The notes below the pieces were generated by a model that had not been told where the DNA came from, ran no database searches, and worked only from the letters and a program-made list of their open reading frames with translations. 64,000 nt of DNA from Protaetiibacter larvae (GTDB lineage Bacteria; Actinomycetota; Actinomycetes; Actinomycetales; Microbacteriaceae), in assembly GCF_008365275.1 (NCBI RefSeq), contig NZ_CP043504.1:558001-622000 (forward strand), written 5' to 3'. The position numbers and the translations under genes were made by a program. Of the stretch, positions 19,354 to 28,141 are shown piece after piece (within the stretch, counting starts at the first letter, position 1; every line of letters starts with the position of its first letter).

Positions 19354-19776
19354 CTAGCGATCGCCCGAGGTCAGCGGGCGCCACACCACGACCTGGTTCT
19401 GCTTGCGGGCGCGCGTGCCCGCGCGCAGCGAGACGACGTCGCCCTCGAGTCCCGCGGCGAACACGCGCCGGCCGGGGCGCGACAGCAGTTCGTCGGCGAG
19501 CGCCGTCTCGAGCTCCCGCACCCGCTCGCTCAATGCGAGCACCTGGTTCTCGAGCTCCAGGATGCGGCGGATGCCCTCGAGGTTGAGGCCCTCGGCGGAG
19601 AGCCGCGCGATCTCCCGCAGCTGCACGATGTCGCGCATCGAGTAGCGGCGCGACTGACCGGCGGTGCGCTGCGGGCTCACGAGCCCCATCCGGTCGTATT
19701 GACGCAGGGTCTGCGGATGCATCCCCGCGAGCTCGGCGGCGATCGCGATCGCGAAGACGGGGGTCGATTCGTCCAT
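19354..19776 (-). CDS. hspR: HspR, MerR-family heat-shock repressor
   Basis: The protein has 140 residues. The N terminus has the MerR winged helix with AELAGMHPQTLRQYDRMGL (14-32), typical of HspR, and RYSMRDIVQLREIARL (44-59); a coiled coil rich in Glu and Leu follows (about 70-98). HspR represses the dnaK operon by binding the HAIR inverted repeat, with DnaK as co-repressor in studied actinobacteria. It is the last gene of dnaK-grpE-dnaJ-hspR, and its ATG shares one base with the dnaJ stop (TGATG). The HAIR site at 23227-23247 supports the regulatory loop. Confidence 0.93.
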   Translation of the reverse strand: MDESTPVFAIAIAAELAGMHPQTLRQYDRMGLVSPQRTAGQSRRYSMRDIVQLREIARLSAEGLNLEGIRRILELENQVLALSERVRELETALADELLSRPGRRVFAAGLEGDVVSLRAGTRARKQNQVVVWRPLTSGDR

Positions 19777-20747
19777 CAGCCGCGCGCCCTCTGCAGCAGC
19801 TCGTCCCGCGGGTTCTCGTCGGGCAGCGCCGCCGCGAACTCTTCGAGCTTCGCCTTCGCGTCCGGCGGGAGATGACTCGGCACCGCCACCTGCACGGTCG
19901 CGAGCAGGTCACCCGTGGACTTCGCCGTCGCGACGCCGCGCCCCTTCACGCGCAGCACCCGGCCGCTCGGCGTGCCGGGGGCGACCCGCAGCCGCACGGT
20001 GTCGCCGGCGAGGGTCGGCACCTCGATGGTCGCCCCGAGGGCGGCTTCGACGAAGGTGACCGGCACGTCGACGCGCAGGTTCAACCCGTCCCGGGAGAAC
20101 ACCGGGTGCGGGCGGACGGACACCGTGAGCACCAGGTCGCCCGCCTCGCCGCCGTCCGGGCTCGGCTGCCCCTTGCCGCGCAGCCGCACCTTCTGGCCGT
20201 CGTTCACCCCCGCCGGGATCTTGACCTTGGTGCTCGCGTTGCCGGGCAGCTGCAGGGTGACGGTGTCGCCGCGGATCGCGGTGTCGAAGTCGAGCGTCGT
20301 GGTCGCCGTGATGTCGGCGCCCTTGGTCGGACCGCCGTAGCCGCGGAAGCCGCCCGTCGGGTTGCCAAAACCGCCCGAGCCGAACATGCCGCCCAGCAGG
20401 TCCTCGAACCCGCCCGCGCTGTAGCTCGTGCGTCCGCGAGCGCCGCCGCCGAACATCCCGCCGAAGACGTCCTCGAAGCCGCCCGCCCCCCCGGGGGTGA
20501 AGCGCGCGCCGGAGCCCATCGCCCGCAGCTGGTCGTACTCGGCGCGCTCGGCCGGGTCCGACAGCACGGCGTACGCCTCGCTGATCTCCTTGAACCGGGC
20601 CTCGGCTGCCGCATCGCCGGGGTTGGAGTCGGGATGGAACTGGCGGGCGAGCTTGCGGTAGGTCTTCTTCAGCTCCGCCTCGGAGACGTCCTTGGCGACG
20701 CCGAGCACGGCGTAGAAGTCCTTGTCGAACCAGTCCTGGCTGGCCAT
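19776..20747 (-). CDS. dnaJ: DnaJ co-chaperone, zinc-finger-less type
   Basis: The protein has 323 residues, starting at the ATG of MASQDWFDKD; longer in-frame starts would run into grpE. The J domain (about 10-75) has the HPD motif at 38-40, which stimulates DnaK ATPase activity. A Gly/Phe-rich linker follows (about 80-140), then the two beta-sandwich substrate domains (about 155-300). There are no CxxCxGxG zinc repeats, so it is of the CbpA/class B layout although it occupies the dnaJ position of the operon. It lies 4 bases downstream of grpE and overlaps hspR by one base. Confidence 0.92.
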   Translation of the reverse strand: MASQDWFDKDFYAVLGVAKDVSEAELKKTYRKLARQFHPDSNPGDAAAEARFKEISEAYAVLSDPAERAEYDQLRAMGSGARFTPGGAGGFEDVFGGMFGGGARGRTSYSAGGFEDLLGGMFGSGGFGNPTGGFRGYGGPTKGADITATTTLDFDTAIRGDTVTLQLPGNASTKVKIPAGVNDGQKVRLRGKGQPSPDGGEAGDLVLTVSVRPHPVFSRDGLNLRVDVPVTFVEAALGATIEVPTLAGDTVRLRVAPGTPSGRVLRVKGRGVATAKSTGDLLATVQVAVPSHLPPDAKAKLEEFAAALPDENPRDELLQRARG

Positions 20748-20751
20748 CGGG

Positions 20752-21333
20752 CTACTCGCTCGCAGGCACGCTGACCGCGACCTTGGCGGCGCGGATGAGT
20801 CGCTCGCCGAGCGCGTAGCCCGGCTCGATGACATCCTTCACGGTCTCGGCGGTCGCGGCCGGGTCGGGCACCTGCACGACGGCCTGGTGCACGTTGGGGT
20901 CGAACACCTCGCCCACCTCGCCCACCGAGCGCAGCCCGTACTTCTCGAACCCGGCACGCAGCTTCTGCGAGACGAGCGTGAGGGGCGCGCCCTCGACGAG
21001 ATCGCCGTGCGCGTCGGCACGGTCGAGATCGTCGATGACGGGCAGCAGCGAACGGATCACCTCGGCGATCACGGCCTCACGGTTCGCGGCGCGATCGCGC
21101 TCGACGCGCGTGCGGAAGTTCTTGAGCTCCGCCTGCGCGCGCGCGGCGATGTCGCGGTACTCCGCCACCAGATCCTTCTCGGCGTCGGCGAGCAGGGTGA
21201 GGTCGTCCTCGCTCAGCCCGTCGTCGTCCGGCGCGACGTCGGCCGGGTCCGGACGCGCCTCGCCCGTCTCCGGGTCGATCTTGCGCTTGTCGTGGACCTT
21301 GGGCTCGTCGTCGTCGCGGTCCTTGTCGGCCAT
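20752..21333 (-). CDS. grpE: GrpE nucleotide exchange factor
   Basis: The protein has 193 residues. A long acidic and charged N terminus (about 1-45) is followed by a coiled coil (DLTLLADAEKDLVAEYRDIA, then KNFRTRVERD) and the C-terminal beta domain containing FDPNVHQAVVQVPDPA. GrpE dimers release ADP from DnaK. It lies 3 bases after the dnaK stop and 4 bases before dnaJ, so the four genes form one transcript. Confidence 0.95.
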   Translation of the reverse strand: MADKDRDDDEPKVHDKRKIDPETGEARPDPADVAPDDDGLSEDDLTLLADAEKDLVAEYRDIAARAQAELKNFRTRVERDRAANREAVIAEVIRSLLPVIDDLDRADAHGDLVEGAPLTLVSQKLRAGFEKYGLRSVGEVGEVFDPNVHQAVVQVPDPAATAETVKDVIEPGYALGERLIRAAKVAVSVPASE

Positions 21334-21336
21334 CGG

Positions 21337-23187
21337 CTACTTCTTCTCGTCCTCGTCGTCGACGATCTCGGCGTCGACGACATCCTCGTCGGGCGCGCTC
21401 GTGCCGCTCGTCGGGCTGGGACCCTCGGCGGCCTCCTGGCTCGACTGGTAGATCGCCTCGCCGAGCTTGGTCTGGCTCTCGTTGAGCTTGTCGAAGGCGG
21501 TCTTGATGGCCGCCTCGTCCTCGCCCTGGAGCGCCGTCTTGAGCGCGTCGATGTCGCCCTGCACCTCGTCCTTCACGGGCTGGGCGATCTTGTCCTCGTT
21601 CTCGGAGATGAGCTTCTCGAGCGAGTACACGAGCTGCTCGGCGTTGTTGCGCACCTCGGCCGCCTCGCGCCGCGCCTTGTCCTCGGCGGCGTGCTCCTCG
21701 GCCTCGCGCACCATGCGCTCGATGTCGTCCTTCGGCAGCGACGAGCCGCCGGTGATCGTCATCGACTGCTCCTTGCCGGTGCCCTTGTCCTTCGCCGAGA
21801 CGTGCACGATTCCGTTCGCGTCGATGTCGAAGGTGACCTCCACCTGCGGCACCCCGCGCGGGGCGGGGGCGATGCCGGTGAGCTCGAAGGTGCCGAGCGG
21901 CTTGTTGTCGCGCGTGAACTCGCGCTCGCCCTGGAACACCTGGATGGCGACCGACGGCTGGTTGTCGTCGGCCGTCGTGAAGGTCTCGGAGCGCTTCGTC
22001 GGGATGGCGGTGTTGCGCTCGATGAGCTTCGTCATGATGCCGCCCTTGGTCTCGATGCCGAGGCTCAGCGGGGTGACGTCGATGAGCAGCACATCTTTGC
22101 GCTCGCCCTTCAGCACGCCCGCCTGGAGGGCGGCGCCGACGGCGACCACCTCGTCCGGGTTGACGCCCTTGTTGGGGTCCTGGCCGCCGGTGAGCTTCTT
22201 CACGAGCTCGGTGACGGCCGGCATGCGGGTGGAGCCGCCGACGAGCACGACGTGCGCGATGTCGGAGACCTTGATGCCGGCCTCCTTGATGACGTCCTCG
22301 AAGGGCTTCTTGGTCCGGTCGAGCAGGTCGGAGGTCATCTGCTCGAACTGGGCGCGGGTGATGGTCTCGTCGAGGTTCGCGGGACCCGATTCGGTGAGCG
22401 AGAGGTACGGCAGCTGGATGCTCGCGGACAGGCCGGAGGAGAGCTCCTTCTTGGCCTGCTCGGCGGCCTCCTTGAGGCGCTGCAGCGCGATCTTGTCCTT
22501 CGAGACGTCGACGCCCGTGGTGTCCTTGAACTTCTTGATGAGGTGCTCGACGACCCGCTGGTCCCAGTCGTCGCCGCCGAGGCGGTTGTCGCCGGAGGTG
22601 GCGCGCACCTGGATGGTCGAGAAGTCGTCGTCCTTGCCCACCTCGAGGAGCGAGACGTCGAAGGTGCCGCCACCGAGGTCGAAGACGAGGATGAGCTCGT
22701 CCTCCTTGCCCTTGTCGAGGCCGTAGGCGAGGGCTGCGGCGGTGGGCTCGTTGATGATGCGCAGCACGTTGAGGCCCGCGATCTCGCCGGCCTCCTTGGT
22801 GGCCTGGCGCTCGGCGTCGTTGAAGTACGCGGGCACCGTGATGACGGCGTCGGTCACGTCTTCGCCGAGGTACTGCTCGGCGTCGCGCTTGAGCTTCTGC
22901 AGGATGCGGGCCGAGAGCTCCTGGGGGGTGTACTTCTTGCCGTCGATCTCCTGCTTCCAGTCGGTGCCCATGTGGCGCTTGACCGAGGAGATGGTGCGGT
23001 CGACGTTGGTGACGGCCTGGCGCTTCGCGGTCTCGCCGACGAGCACCTCGCCGTCCTTGGTGAAGGCCACGACCGAGGGGGTCGTGCGGAAACCTTCCGC
23101 GTTGGCGATGACGGTGGGCTCTCCGCCCTCGAGGACGGCGACCACGGAGTTGGTCGTGCCGAGGTCGATGCCGACTGCTCGAGCCAT
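21337..23187 (-). CDS. dnaK: DnaK, Hsp70 chaperone
   Basis: The protein has 616 residues, starting [20 protein letters not shown]; an upstream in-frame ATG was rejected because GGAGC sits properly ahead of this one. The ATPase domain shows IDLGTTNS (7-14), [12 protein letters not shown] and [10 protein letters not shown]. The substrate domain follows, with [10 protein letters not shown] at its start, then a helical lid and an Asp/Glu-rich tail ending DDEDEKK. It folds nascent and stress-damaged proteins with DnaJ and GrpE. It is the first gene of the heat-shock operon, under the HAIR site. Confidence 0.97.
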   Translation of the reverse strand: MARAVGIDLGTTNSVVAVLEGGEPTVIANAEGFRTTPSVVAFTKDGEVLVGETAKRQAVTNVDRTISSVKRHMGTDWKQEIDGKKYTPQELSARILQKLKRDAEQYLGEDVTDAVITVPAYFNDAERQATKEAGEIAGLNVLRIINEPTAAALAYGLDKGKEDELILVFDLGGGTFDVSLLEVGKDDDFSTIQVRATSGDNRLGGDDWDQRVVEHLIKKFKDTTGVDVSKDKIALQRLKEAAEQAKKELSSGLSASIQLPYLSLTESGPANLDETITRAQFEQMTSDLLDRTKKPFEDVIKEAGIKVSDIAHVVLVGGSTRMPAVTELVKKLTGGQDPNKGVNPDEVVAVGAALQAGVLKGERKDVLLIDVTPLSLGIETKGGIMTKLIERNTAIPTKRSETFTTADDNQPSVAIQVFQGEREFTRDNKPLGTFELTGIAPAPRGVPQVEVTFDIDANGIVHVSAKDKGTGKEQSMTITGGSSLPKDDIERMVREAEEHAAEDKARREAAEVRNNAEQLVYSLEKLISENEDKIAQPVKDEVQGDIDALKTALQGEDEAAIKTAFDKLNESQTKLGEAIYQSSQEAAEGPSPTSGTSAPDEDVVDAEIVDDEDEKK

Positions 23188-23226
23188 GTGTTGTTGCTCC
23201 TTGACGTCTGAAAACGAGTACGCGGA

Positions 23227-23247
23227 CTTGAGCCGCGACGTATCAAG
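23227..23247 (-). promoter_or_regulatory. HAIR operator for HspR
   Basis: A 21-bp imperfect inverted repeat has arms CTTGAGC and TATCAAG around seven bases, against the HspR consensus CTTGAGT-N7-ACTCAAG. It lies 40-60 bases before the dnaK start. It overlaps or directly follows the candidate -10, so a bound repressor would block transcription. Confidence 0.85.
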
Positions 23248-23274
23248 TTTGCACCCCCGTCCGGGGGAAGTCAA
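23246..23274 (-). promoter_or_regulatory. Candidate dnaK promoter
   Basis: On the minus strand TTGACT (plus 23269-23274) is followed after 17 bases by CAAACT (23246-23251). The spacer contains a CCCCC/GGGGG hairpin (23254-23267), which may also act as a weak terminator for the gene upstream. The -10 match is poor, but the position relative to the HAIR site is right. Confidence 0.45.
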
Positions 23275-23295
23275 GAAAAGGTGAGTCGCCTCGAC

Positions 23296-24696
23296 TCAGG
23301 TACGGCGCAGGCGGGCGCGGGTGCGCACCAGGACGCCGGCCGCGATGAGCACCGCGCCCACCCCGAGCGACGTGAACAGCTCCTCCGCGTCGGCGCCCGT
23401 CGGGGCGAGCACCTCGTTCACGGTGAGCACCGCCGCATCGGACTCGACCTCGCCGCCGAAGAGCACCGCGTCCACCACGACCCGGAACTGCGCCCCGTCG
23501 TCCGCGAGGGTCGCCGGCAGCGAATAGCTGGGGTTCGGGTCGGTGTCGTAGTTGTAGACGGGCACCTCGGTGCCCGGGATGTCGGTCCAGCTGGCCCCGC
23601 CGTTCCGGCTCACCTGCCAGCGGTAGGAGTCGACCGTCGCGTGGAAGCGCGTCGAGAAGGTGGCCGTCTCGCCATCCGTGACCGTCACGTCCACCGGCGC
23701 CACGATGCTCGGAGTCCCCGCCCGGGAGACCGACGCCCCCTGGTGGTTGCCGACGAACACGTCGCCGGTGAACGGGTTCACCGCGACACCGTCCGGGTTC
23801 GGCCGCACGGCGAACGTCACCGGGGCCGGATCCGGGACCGGGGTGACCGCGAGCGTCGCGGGATCGATGATCCGCACGCTCGCCGAGCCGTCGAGGGCCA
23901 CGTAGAGGCGGGAGCCGTCGGGCGACATCGCCATCCCGCGGGTGACGACATCCGAGGCGAACCCGCCGACCCGGGTGAGGGTGTCGGGGTCGACGACGGT
24001 GATCTCGTGAGCCACCCAGCTGGTGGCGTAGACGAGACCGGCGAACATCTCCACGGTGTACGCCTGATCCAGGAGGCCTCCGGCGCTGGTGACGACACTG
24101 TTGTCCGCCGTGCTGATGCGGCTCATCAAGGACCCGCCGCTGCGCGAGACGAAGACGTAGGCGCCGTCTGGGCTGCCGGTGATCCCGGTGGGCAGCTGAT
24201 CCATGGGGATGGTGACCGCCGCGCCGGGCGTCCCCGGATCGGTCACGTCGAAACGCTGGACACTCGCGCCTGCACGGTTGACGACCCATAGCGTGGCGTC
24301 ATCGCTCAACCACACCTCGTAGGGCTGCGCGTCGGTGGGGATCGTCGCCGCGACGGCGAAGCCTGCATCGGCGTCGAGGACGCTGATCGTGTTGCTGCCG
24401 CTGTTGGCGACGTAGATCCACCGGCCCGTCGAGTCGGTCGTGAGCCCGATCGGCTCGGCGCCGACCGGCGCGTGCTGGAGCACCGTGGACGTCGCGGGGT
24501 CGATGACCGCCACCTCGCCACCGCCGACGAGGGCGACCGTGGCGTACACGCGCGAACCATCCGGGGAGACGACGACCCGATACGGCCAGCCGCCCGTCGC
24601 GATCGGCTCGCTGTCGGCCATCGCAGGCCCGGCGACACCGATGGCCGCGGCGAGCCCGAATCCGACAGCGAGCAACGCTGCAGCGGTGCGTCTCAT
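23296..24696 (-). CDS. Secreted YVTN-type beta-propeller protein with LAPTG sorting signal
   Basis: The protein has 466 residues; the ATG at 24696 has GGAAGGCGG upstream and starts a signal peptide (MRRTAAALLAVGFGLAAAIG, then AGPAMA). Repeats such as YRVVVSPDGSRVYATV and IYVANSGSNTISVLDADAG form a seven-bladed type propeller (about 30-310). An Ig-like segment (YRWQVSRNGGASWTDIPGTE) follows. The C terminus has LAPTG at 430-434, a hydrophobic helix and a final RTRARLRRT. This matches a class E-type sortase substrate anchored to peptidoglycan. No sortase gene is in the window. Ligand and role are unknown. It lies upstream of, and in the same orientation as, dnaK. Confidence 0.85.
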   Translation of the reverse strand: MRRTAAALLAVGFGLAAAIGVAGPAMADSEPIATGGWPYRVVVSPDGSRVYATVALVGGGEVAVIDPATSTVLQHAPVGAEPIGLTTDSTGRWIYVANSGSNTISVLDADAGFAVAATIPTDAQPYEVWLSDDATLWVVNRAGASVQRFDVTDPGTPGAAVTIPMDQLPTGITGSPDGAYVFVSRSGGSLMSRISTADNSVVTSAGGLLDQAYTVEMFAGLVYATSWVAHEITVVDPDTLTRVGGFASDVVTRGMAMSPDGSRLYVALDGSASVRIIDPATLAVTPVPDPAPVTFAVRPNPDGVAVNPFTGDVFVGNHQGASVSRAGTPSIVAPVDVTVTDGETATFSTRFHATVDSYRWQVSRNGGASWTDIPGTEVPVYNYDTDPNPSYSLPATLADDGAQFRVVVDAVLFGGEVESDAAVLTVNEVLAPTGADAEELFTSLGVGAVLIAAGVLVRTRARLRRT

Positions 24697-24816
24697 CCAT
24701 CCGCCTTCCGTGTGTTGGGGCAGGAATCGATAGTCTCGCACCCCGATCGGGCGGCACGCGAATCACCCGCCGCGTCGTTCCCCGCCCGTTCACCGGGCGG
24801 CGCTAGCGTGGGCGCC

Positions 24817-26244
24817 ATGACCGACCCGAACGGCGACGCGGCCGTCTCGCCCGTACCCGCCCCTCCCCCCACCGCGAACACGGGCATGATCGCCTCCTTC
24901 GCGCGTGACCTCGGCGACGACCGAACGGTGCCGCGCAAGCAGGTCATCTCCTGGGCGATCTGGGACTGGGCCACCCAGCCGTTCAACTCGGTCATCCTCA
25001 CCTTCGTCTTCGCCTCGCTGTACCTCATCTCCGACAACTTCCTGCCGGCCGACATCGCGGCGCTCCCCGACACCGACCCCGTGAAGGAACGCGCACTCGC
25101 CGACCTCTCGAGCGGCTACGGCCTGGCGACGACCTTCGCGGGCATCCTCATCCTGCTGCTCGCCCCCGTGCTCGGGCAGCGCGCCGACGCCACCGGTCGC
25201 AAGAAGCGCTGGCTGTTCGTCTTCACCATGCTGCTCGCGCTCGTGCAGTTCGCGCTCTTCTTCGCCTTCGCGAACCCGTCCTTCTTCTGGTACGGCGCGA
25301 TCGTGCTCGCCCTCGGCGCGGTGATCTCCGAGATCGCGGGCGTCAACTACAACGCGATGCTCGTGCAGGTCTCGACGCCGCGCACGATCGGCAAGGTGAG
25401 CGGGCTCGGCTGGGGACTCGGCTACATCGGCGGCATCGTCGCCCTCGCGATCGTGGTCGTCCTCAACAGCGTCGCGTGGTTCGGCCTCGACACCTCCAAC
25501 GGTCTCGCCTACCGCCTCATCGCGGTCGGCGCCGCGGTGTGGACGATCGTGTTCTCGATCCCCCTGTTCCGGAACGTGCCCGAGGTGCCGCCGACGGGCG
25601 ACGGCTCGCACCGGGTGGGCTTCTTCCGGGGCTACGTGGTGCTCGTGAAGGACATCGCGCGCCTCTACCGCGAGGCGCGACCCGCGTTCTGGTTCCTGCT
25701 GGCGAGCGCCATCTACCGCGACGGCCTCGCGGGGGTGTTCGCCTTCGGCGGCGTGCTCGCCGCCGTCGCCTTCCACTTCAGCGACGATCAGGTCATCATC
25801 TTCGGCATCGCCGCCAACATCGTCGCCGGCATCTCCACGATCATCGCCGGCCGCTTCGACGACCGCTTCGGGGCGCGCGCGGTGATCGTGTTCGCGCTCG
25901 CCGGCCTCGTCGTGATGGCCGTCGCGGTCTTCGCCTTCCACGACGTCGGCACGGTCGTGTTCTGGACGGGCGGCCTCATCCTCTCGGCGTTCGTCGGCCC
26001 CGCCCAGGCCGCCAGCCGTTCGCTGCTCGCCCGCGTCACCCCGGAGGGACGCCAGGGCGAGATCTTCGGCCTCTACGCCACCACCGGGCGGGTGGCGAGC
26101 TTCATCTCGCCCGCGCTCTGGACGGCATCCATCGCGATCTTCGGCGCCACGATCTTCGGCGTGCTCGGCATCGCGCTCGTGCTGCTCGTGGGTCTCGTGC
26201 TGCTGCTGTTCGTTCGCCTGCCGAAGCACGTCCGCCTCAGCTGA
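24817..26244 (+). CDS. MFS transporter, UMF1/Atg22-like
   Basis: The protein has 475 residues. The ATG at 24817 follows TAGCGT by 7 bases, suggesting a leaderless mRNA. After a Pro-rich cytoplasmic start it has about 12 membrane helices. ISWAIWDWATQPFNSVILTF (about 48-67) is the N-terminal signature of the UMF1 family, and LGQRADATGRKKRWLF is the MFS loop between helices 2 and 3. Substrates of this family are largely unknown in bacteria; the yeast relative exports amino acids from the vacuole. The neighbouring MarR gene could regulate it, but nothing in the sequence proves that. Confidence 0.85.
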   Translation: MTDPNGDAAVSPVPAPPPTANTGMIASFARDLGDDRTVPRKQVISWAIWDWATQPFNSVILTFVFASLYLISDNFLPADIAALPDTDPVKERALADLSSGYGLATTFAGILILLLAPVLGQRADATGRKKRWLFVFTMLLALVQFALFFAFANPSFFWYGAIVLALGAVISEIAGVNYNAMLVQVSTPRTIGKVSGLGWGLGYIGGIVALAIVVVLNSVAWFGLDTSNGLAYRLIAVGAAVWTIVFSIPLFRNVPEVPPTGDGSHRVGFFRGYVVLVKDIARLYREARPAFWFLLASAIYRDGLAGVFAFGGVLAAVAFHFSDDQVIIFGIAANIVAGISTIIAGRFDDRFGARAVIVFALAGLVVMAVAVFAFHDVGTVVFWTGGLILSAFVGPAQAASRSLLARVTPEGRQGEIFGLYATTGRVASFISPALWTASIAIFGATIFGVLGIALVLLVGLVLLLFVRLPKHVRLS

Positions 26245-26310
26245 CCCCGCCTCCGCCTCCTCCCGCCTCGTCCCGCCTCCTCCCGCCCCCTCCCGCCCCC
26301 GGCCACTCCC
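26245..26310 (+). repeat. CT-rich simple repeat after the MFS gene
   Basis: Several short units of the type CTCCCGCC or CCCTCCCGCC are repeated in tandem between the MFS stop and the palindromic element. No gene or promoter is visible. It may be a by-product of slippage beside the palindrome. Confidence 0.6.
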
Positions 26311-26400
26311 GCCTCAGAAATGCAGGAGTTTCCGCGGCCGGGCCCCGCGGTGGCAGGCGCCGGAGGTCGACCGACCCAGAAACTCCTGCATTTCTGAGGC
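26311..26400. repeat. Dispersed palindromic element, copy 1
   Basis: A 90-bp element has perfect 21-bp terminal inverted repeats (26311-26331 and 26380-26400) around a GC-rich centre. The arms contain the core AGAAATGCAGGAG. The same core in the same inverted arrangement occurs at 46873-46956 with an unrelated centre. It lies between the MFS and MarR genes, and its transcript would form a strong hairpin. Confidence 0.85.
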
Positions 26401-26431
26401 GGAGGAGCGGGTGCCGGACTAGCGTGGGGGC

Positions 26432-26848
26432 ATGTCGACGCGGACCCTGGCCTACTGGCTCGCGCTCGTCGACCGTCTGGTCGAGGCGCGCTTCGCCGGA
26501 ACACTCGAAGAGCACGGCATCACCCGCATCCAGTGGCGGGTGCTCACGGTGCTCGACCCCGAACCGGCCACGCACGAGGCGCTCGCGGATGCGCTCTCCG
26601 AGCTGCCGCCGACCCCCGACGACGACTCGGCGGCCGAGCAGCTCGACGAACTGCTCGAGAGCGGATGGGTGGAGGATCTCGCGGGACGCTACGCGCTGAG
26701 CGAGCGCGGCCGAGACGCCCACGACCACATCTCGAAGGCCGTCGCCGCGCTGCGGGCGACCGTGCTCTCCGGCATCTCCGCCGACGAGGAGGCCACCACC
26801 ATCGCGGCGCTCGAGCGGATGGCGCGCAACCTCGGGTGGAACGGCTGA
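26432..26848 (+). CDS. MarR-family transcriptional regulator
   Basis: The protein has 138 residues. The winged-helix fold of MarR is seen from helix 1 (AYWLALVDRLVEARFAGTLE) through ITRIQWRVLTVLD and the wing ESGWVEDLAGRYALSERGRD (about 79-98). The recognition-helix region (ALSELPPTPDDDSAAEQLDE) is unusually acidic. TAGCGT lies 6 bases before the ATG, so the mRNA is probably leaderless. The target is unknown; the flanking MFS gene is a candidate because MarR proteins often control adjacent transporters. Confidence 0.85.
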   Translation: MSTRTLAYWLALVDRLVEARFAGTLEEHGITRIQWRVLTVLDPEPATHEALADALSELPPTPDDDSAAEQLDELLESGWVEDLAGRYALSERGRDAHDHISKAVAALRATVLSGISADEEATTIAALERMARNLGWNG

Positions 26849-26869
26849 GCCAGCTAGGCTGACACCGCC

Positions 26870-27412
26870 ATGGCGCCCGCAGACACGACCGAAGCCACCG
26901 AGCTCGTCCTCCTCCTCGACGACGAGGGAAAGCCGATCGGGACGGCGCCCAAGGCGACCGTGCACACGACCGACACCCCCCTGCACTTCGCCTTCTCGTG
27001 CCACGTCTTCAGCCCGCAGGGCCGCCTGCTCGTCACCCGCCGCGCCCTCACCAAGGACACCTTCGCGGGGGTGTGGACGAACGCCTTCTGCGGGCACCCC
27101 GCCCCCGGCGAGACCGCCCTCGACGCCCTCGCCCGCCGCGCGGAGGCCGAGCTCGGCATCCCGGTGCGCGACGTCGAGCTCGTGCTGCCCCACTTCCGGT
27201 ACCGGGCGGCCGATGCAGCCGGCATCGTGGAGAACGAGATCTGCCCCGTCTTCCGCGCGGTCGTCGATCGCGACCCGGCCCCGTCGCGGGATGAGGTGGC
27301 CGAGTGGGTGTGGGCCGAGCCGATGTCGCTGCGCATGGCGGTCGCCGCGGCGCCCTTCGCCTTCAGCCCCTGGTTCGCCCTGCAGCTCGCCGCCTGGCCC
27401 GCCGGCCGCTGA
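26870..27412 (+). CDS. idi: Isopentenyl-diphosphate delta-isomerase, type 1
   Basis: The protein has 180 residues with the Nudix-like IPP isomerase fold. His32 (ATVHTTDTPLH) and the catalytic Cys74 in NAFCGHP are present, with the acidic ENEICPVF (121-128) supplying the second catalytic residue. It interconverts IPP and DMAPP for isoprenoids such as menaquinone, carotenoids and the bactoprenol that carries cell-wall precursors. It stands alone, 21 bases after the MarR gene and convergent with dcd across 7 bases. TAGGCT lies 9 bases before the ATG. Confidence 0.95.
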   Translation: MAPADTTEATELVLLLDDEGKPIGTAPKATVHTTDTPLHFAFSCHVFSPQGRLLVTRRALTKDTFAGVWTNAFCGHPAPGETALDALARRAEAELGIPVRDVELVLPHFRYRAADAAGIVENEICPVFRAVVDRDPAPSRDEVAEWVWAEPMSLRMAVAAAPFAFSPWFALQLAAWPAGR

Positions 27413-27419
27413 GCCCGAG

Positions 27420-28025
27420 CTACTCCCCGGGCGCGCCCGCCTCGGTCGTGGTGACGTCCGTGCGGTGGAAGCCCTGCCACGAGCGCGACGCGGTCGGCCC
27501 GCGCTGCCCCTGGTAGCGGTTCGCATAGGCGCCCGAGCCATAGGGGTTGTTGACGGGGGAGCTCGTGCGGATGAAGCACAGCTGGCCGATCTTCATCCCC
27601 GGCCACAGCTTGATCGGCAGGGTCGCCACGTTGCTGAGCTCGAGGGTCACGTGCCCCGAGAAGCCCGGATCCACGAATCCCGCGGTCGAGTGCGTGAGCA
27701 GCCCGAGACGCCCGAGCGAGCTCTTGCCCTCCAGCCGGGCCGCGATGTCGTCGGGCAGGGTCACGAGCTCGAAGGTCGAACCGAGCACGAACTCACCGGG
27801 GTGCAGGATGAACGGCTCGCCCTGCTTCGTCTCGACGAGGCGGGTCAGCTCGGGCTGCTCCTCAGCCGGGTCGATGAAGGGGTACTTGTGGTTGTCGAAC
27901 AGCCGGAAGTAGCGGTCGAGCCGCACATCGATGCTCGACGGCTGGATCATGGAGCGATCGAGCGGGTCGAGCCCGATGCGTCCGGCGTCGAGTTCGGCGG
28001 CGATATCGCGGTCGCTGAGCAGCAT
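27420..28025 (-). CDS. dcd: dCTP deaminase (probably bifunctional, dUMP-forming)
   Basis: The protein has 201 residues. Conserved blocks are [12 protein letters not shown] (26-37), [11 protein letters not shown] (99-109), [20 protein letters not shown] (111-130, with catalytic Glu129) and the nucleotide-covering QGQRGPTAS (172-180). It converts dCTP to dUTP or directly to dUMP; the actinobacterial enzyme of this length (M. tuberculosis type) does both steps, which I infer here. TATACG lies 8 bases before the ATG on the minus strand, so it is probably leaderless and diverges from the tRNA-Gly gene. Confidence 0.94.
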   Translation of the reverse strand: MLLSDRDIAAELDAGRIGLDPLDRSMIQPSSIDVRLDRYFRLFDNHKYPFIDPAEEQPELTRLVETKQGEPFILHPGEFVLGSTFELVTLPDDIAARLEGKSSLGRLGLLTHSTAGFVDPGFSGHVTLELSNVATLPIKLWPGMKIGQLCFIRTSSPVNNPYGSGAYANRYQGQRGPTASRSWQGFHRTDVTTTEAGAPGE

Positions 28026-28067
28026 GCGACGAGCGTATAGGCTCTACGGGTAGCTGCTCGCGGCTGC

Positions 28068-28141
28068 GGGGATGTAGTTCAATGGCAGAACTTCAGCTTC
28101 CCAAGCTGATAGCGCGGGTTCGATTCCCGTCATCCCCTCCA
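28068..28141 (+). tRNA. tRNA-Gly (anticodon CCC)
   Basis: The cloverleaf folds fully: acceptor GGGGATG/CATCCCC, anticodon stem TCAGC/GCTGA with loop TTCCCAA (anticodon CCC), and T arm GCGGG/CCCGT with loop TTCGATT. Discriminator T and CCA are encoded. The final A of CCA is also the first base of the DUF3465 ATG. Confidence 0.97.
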
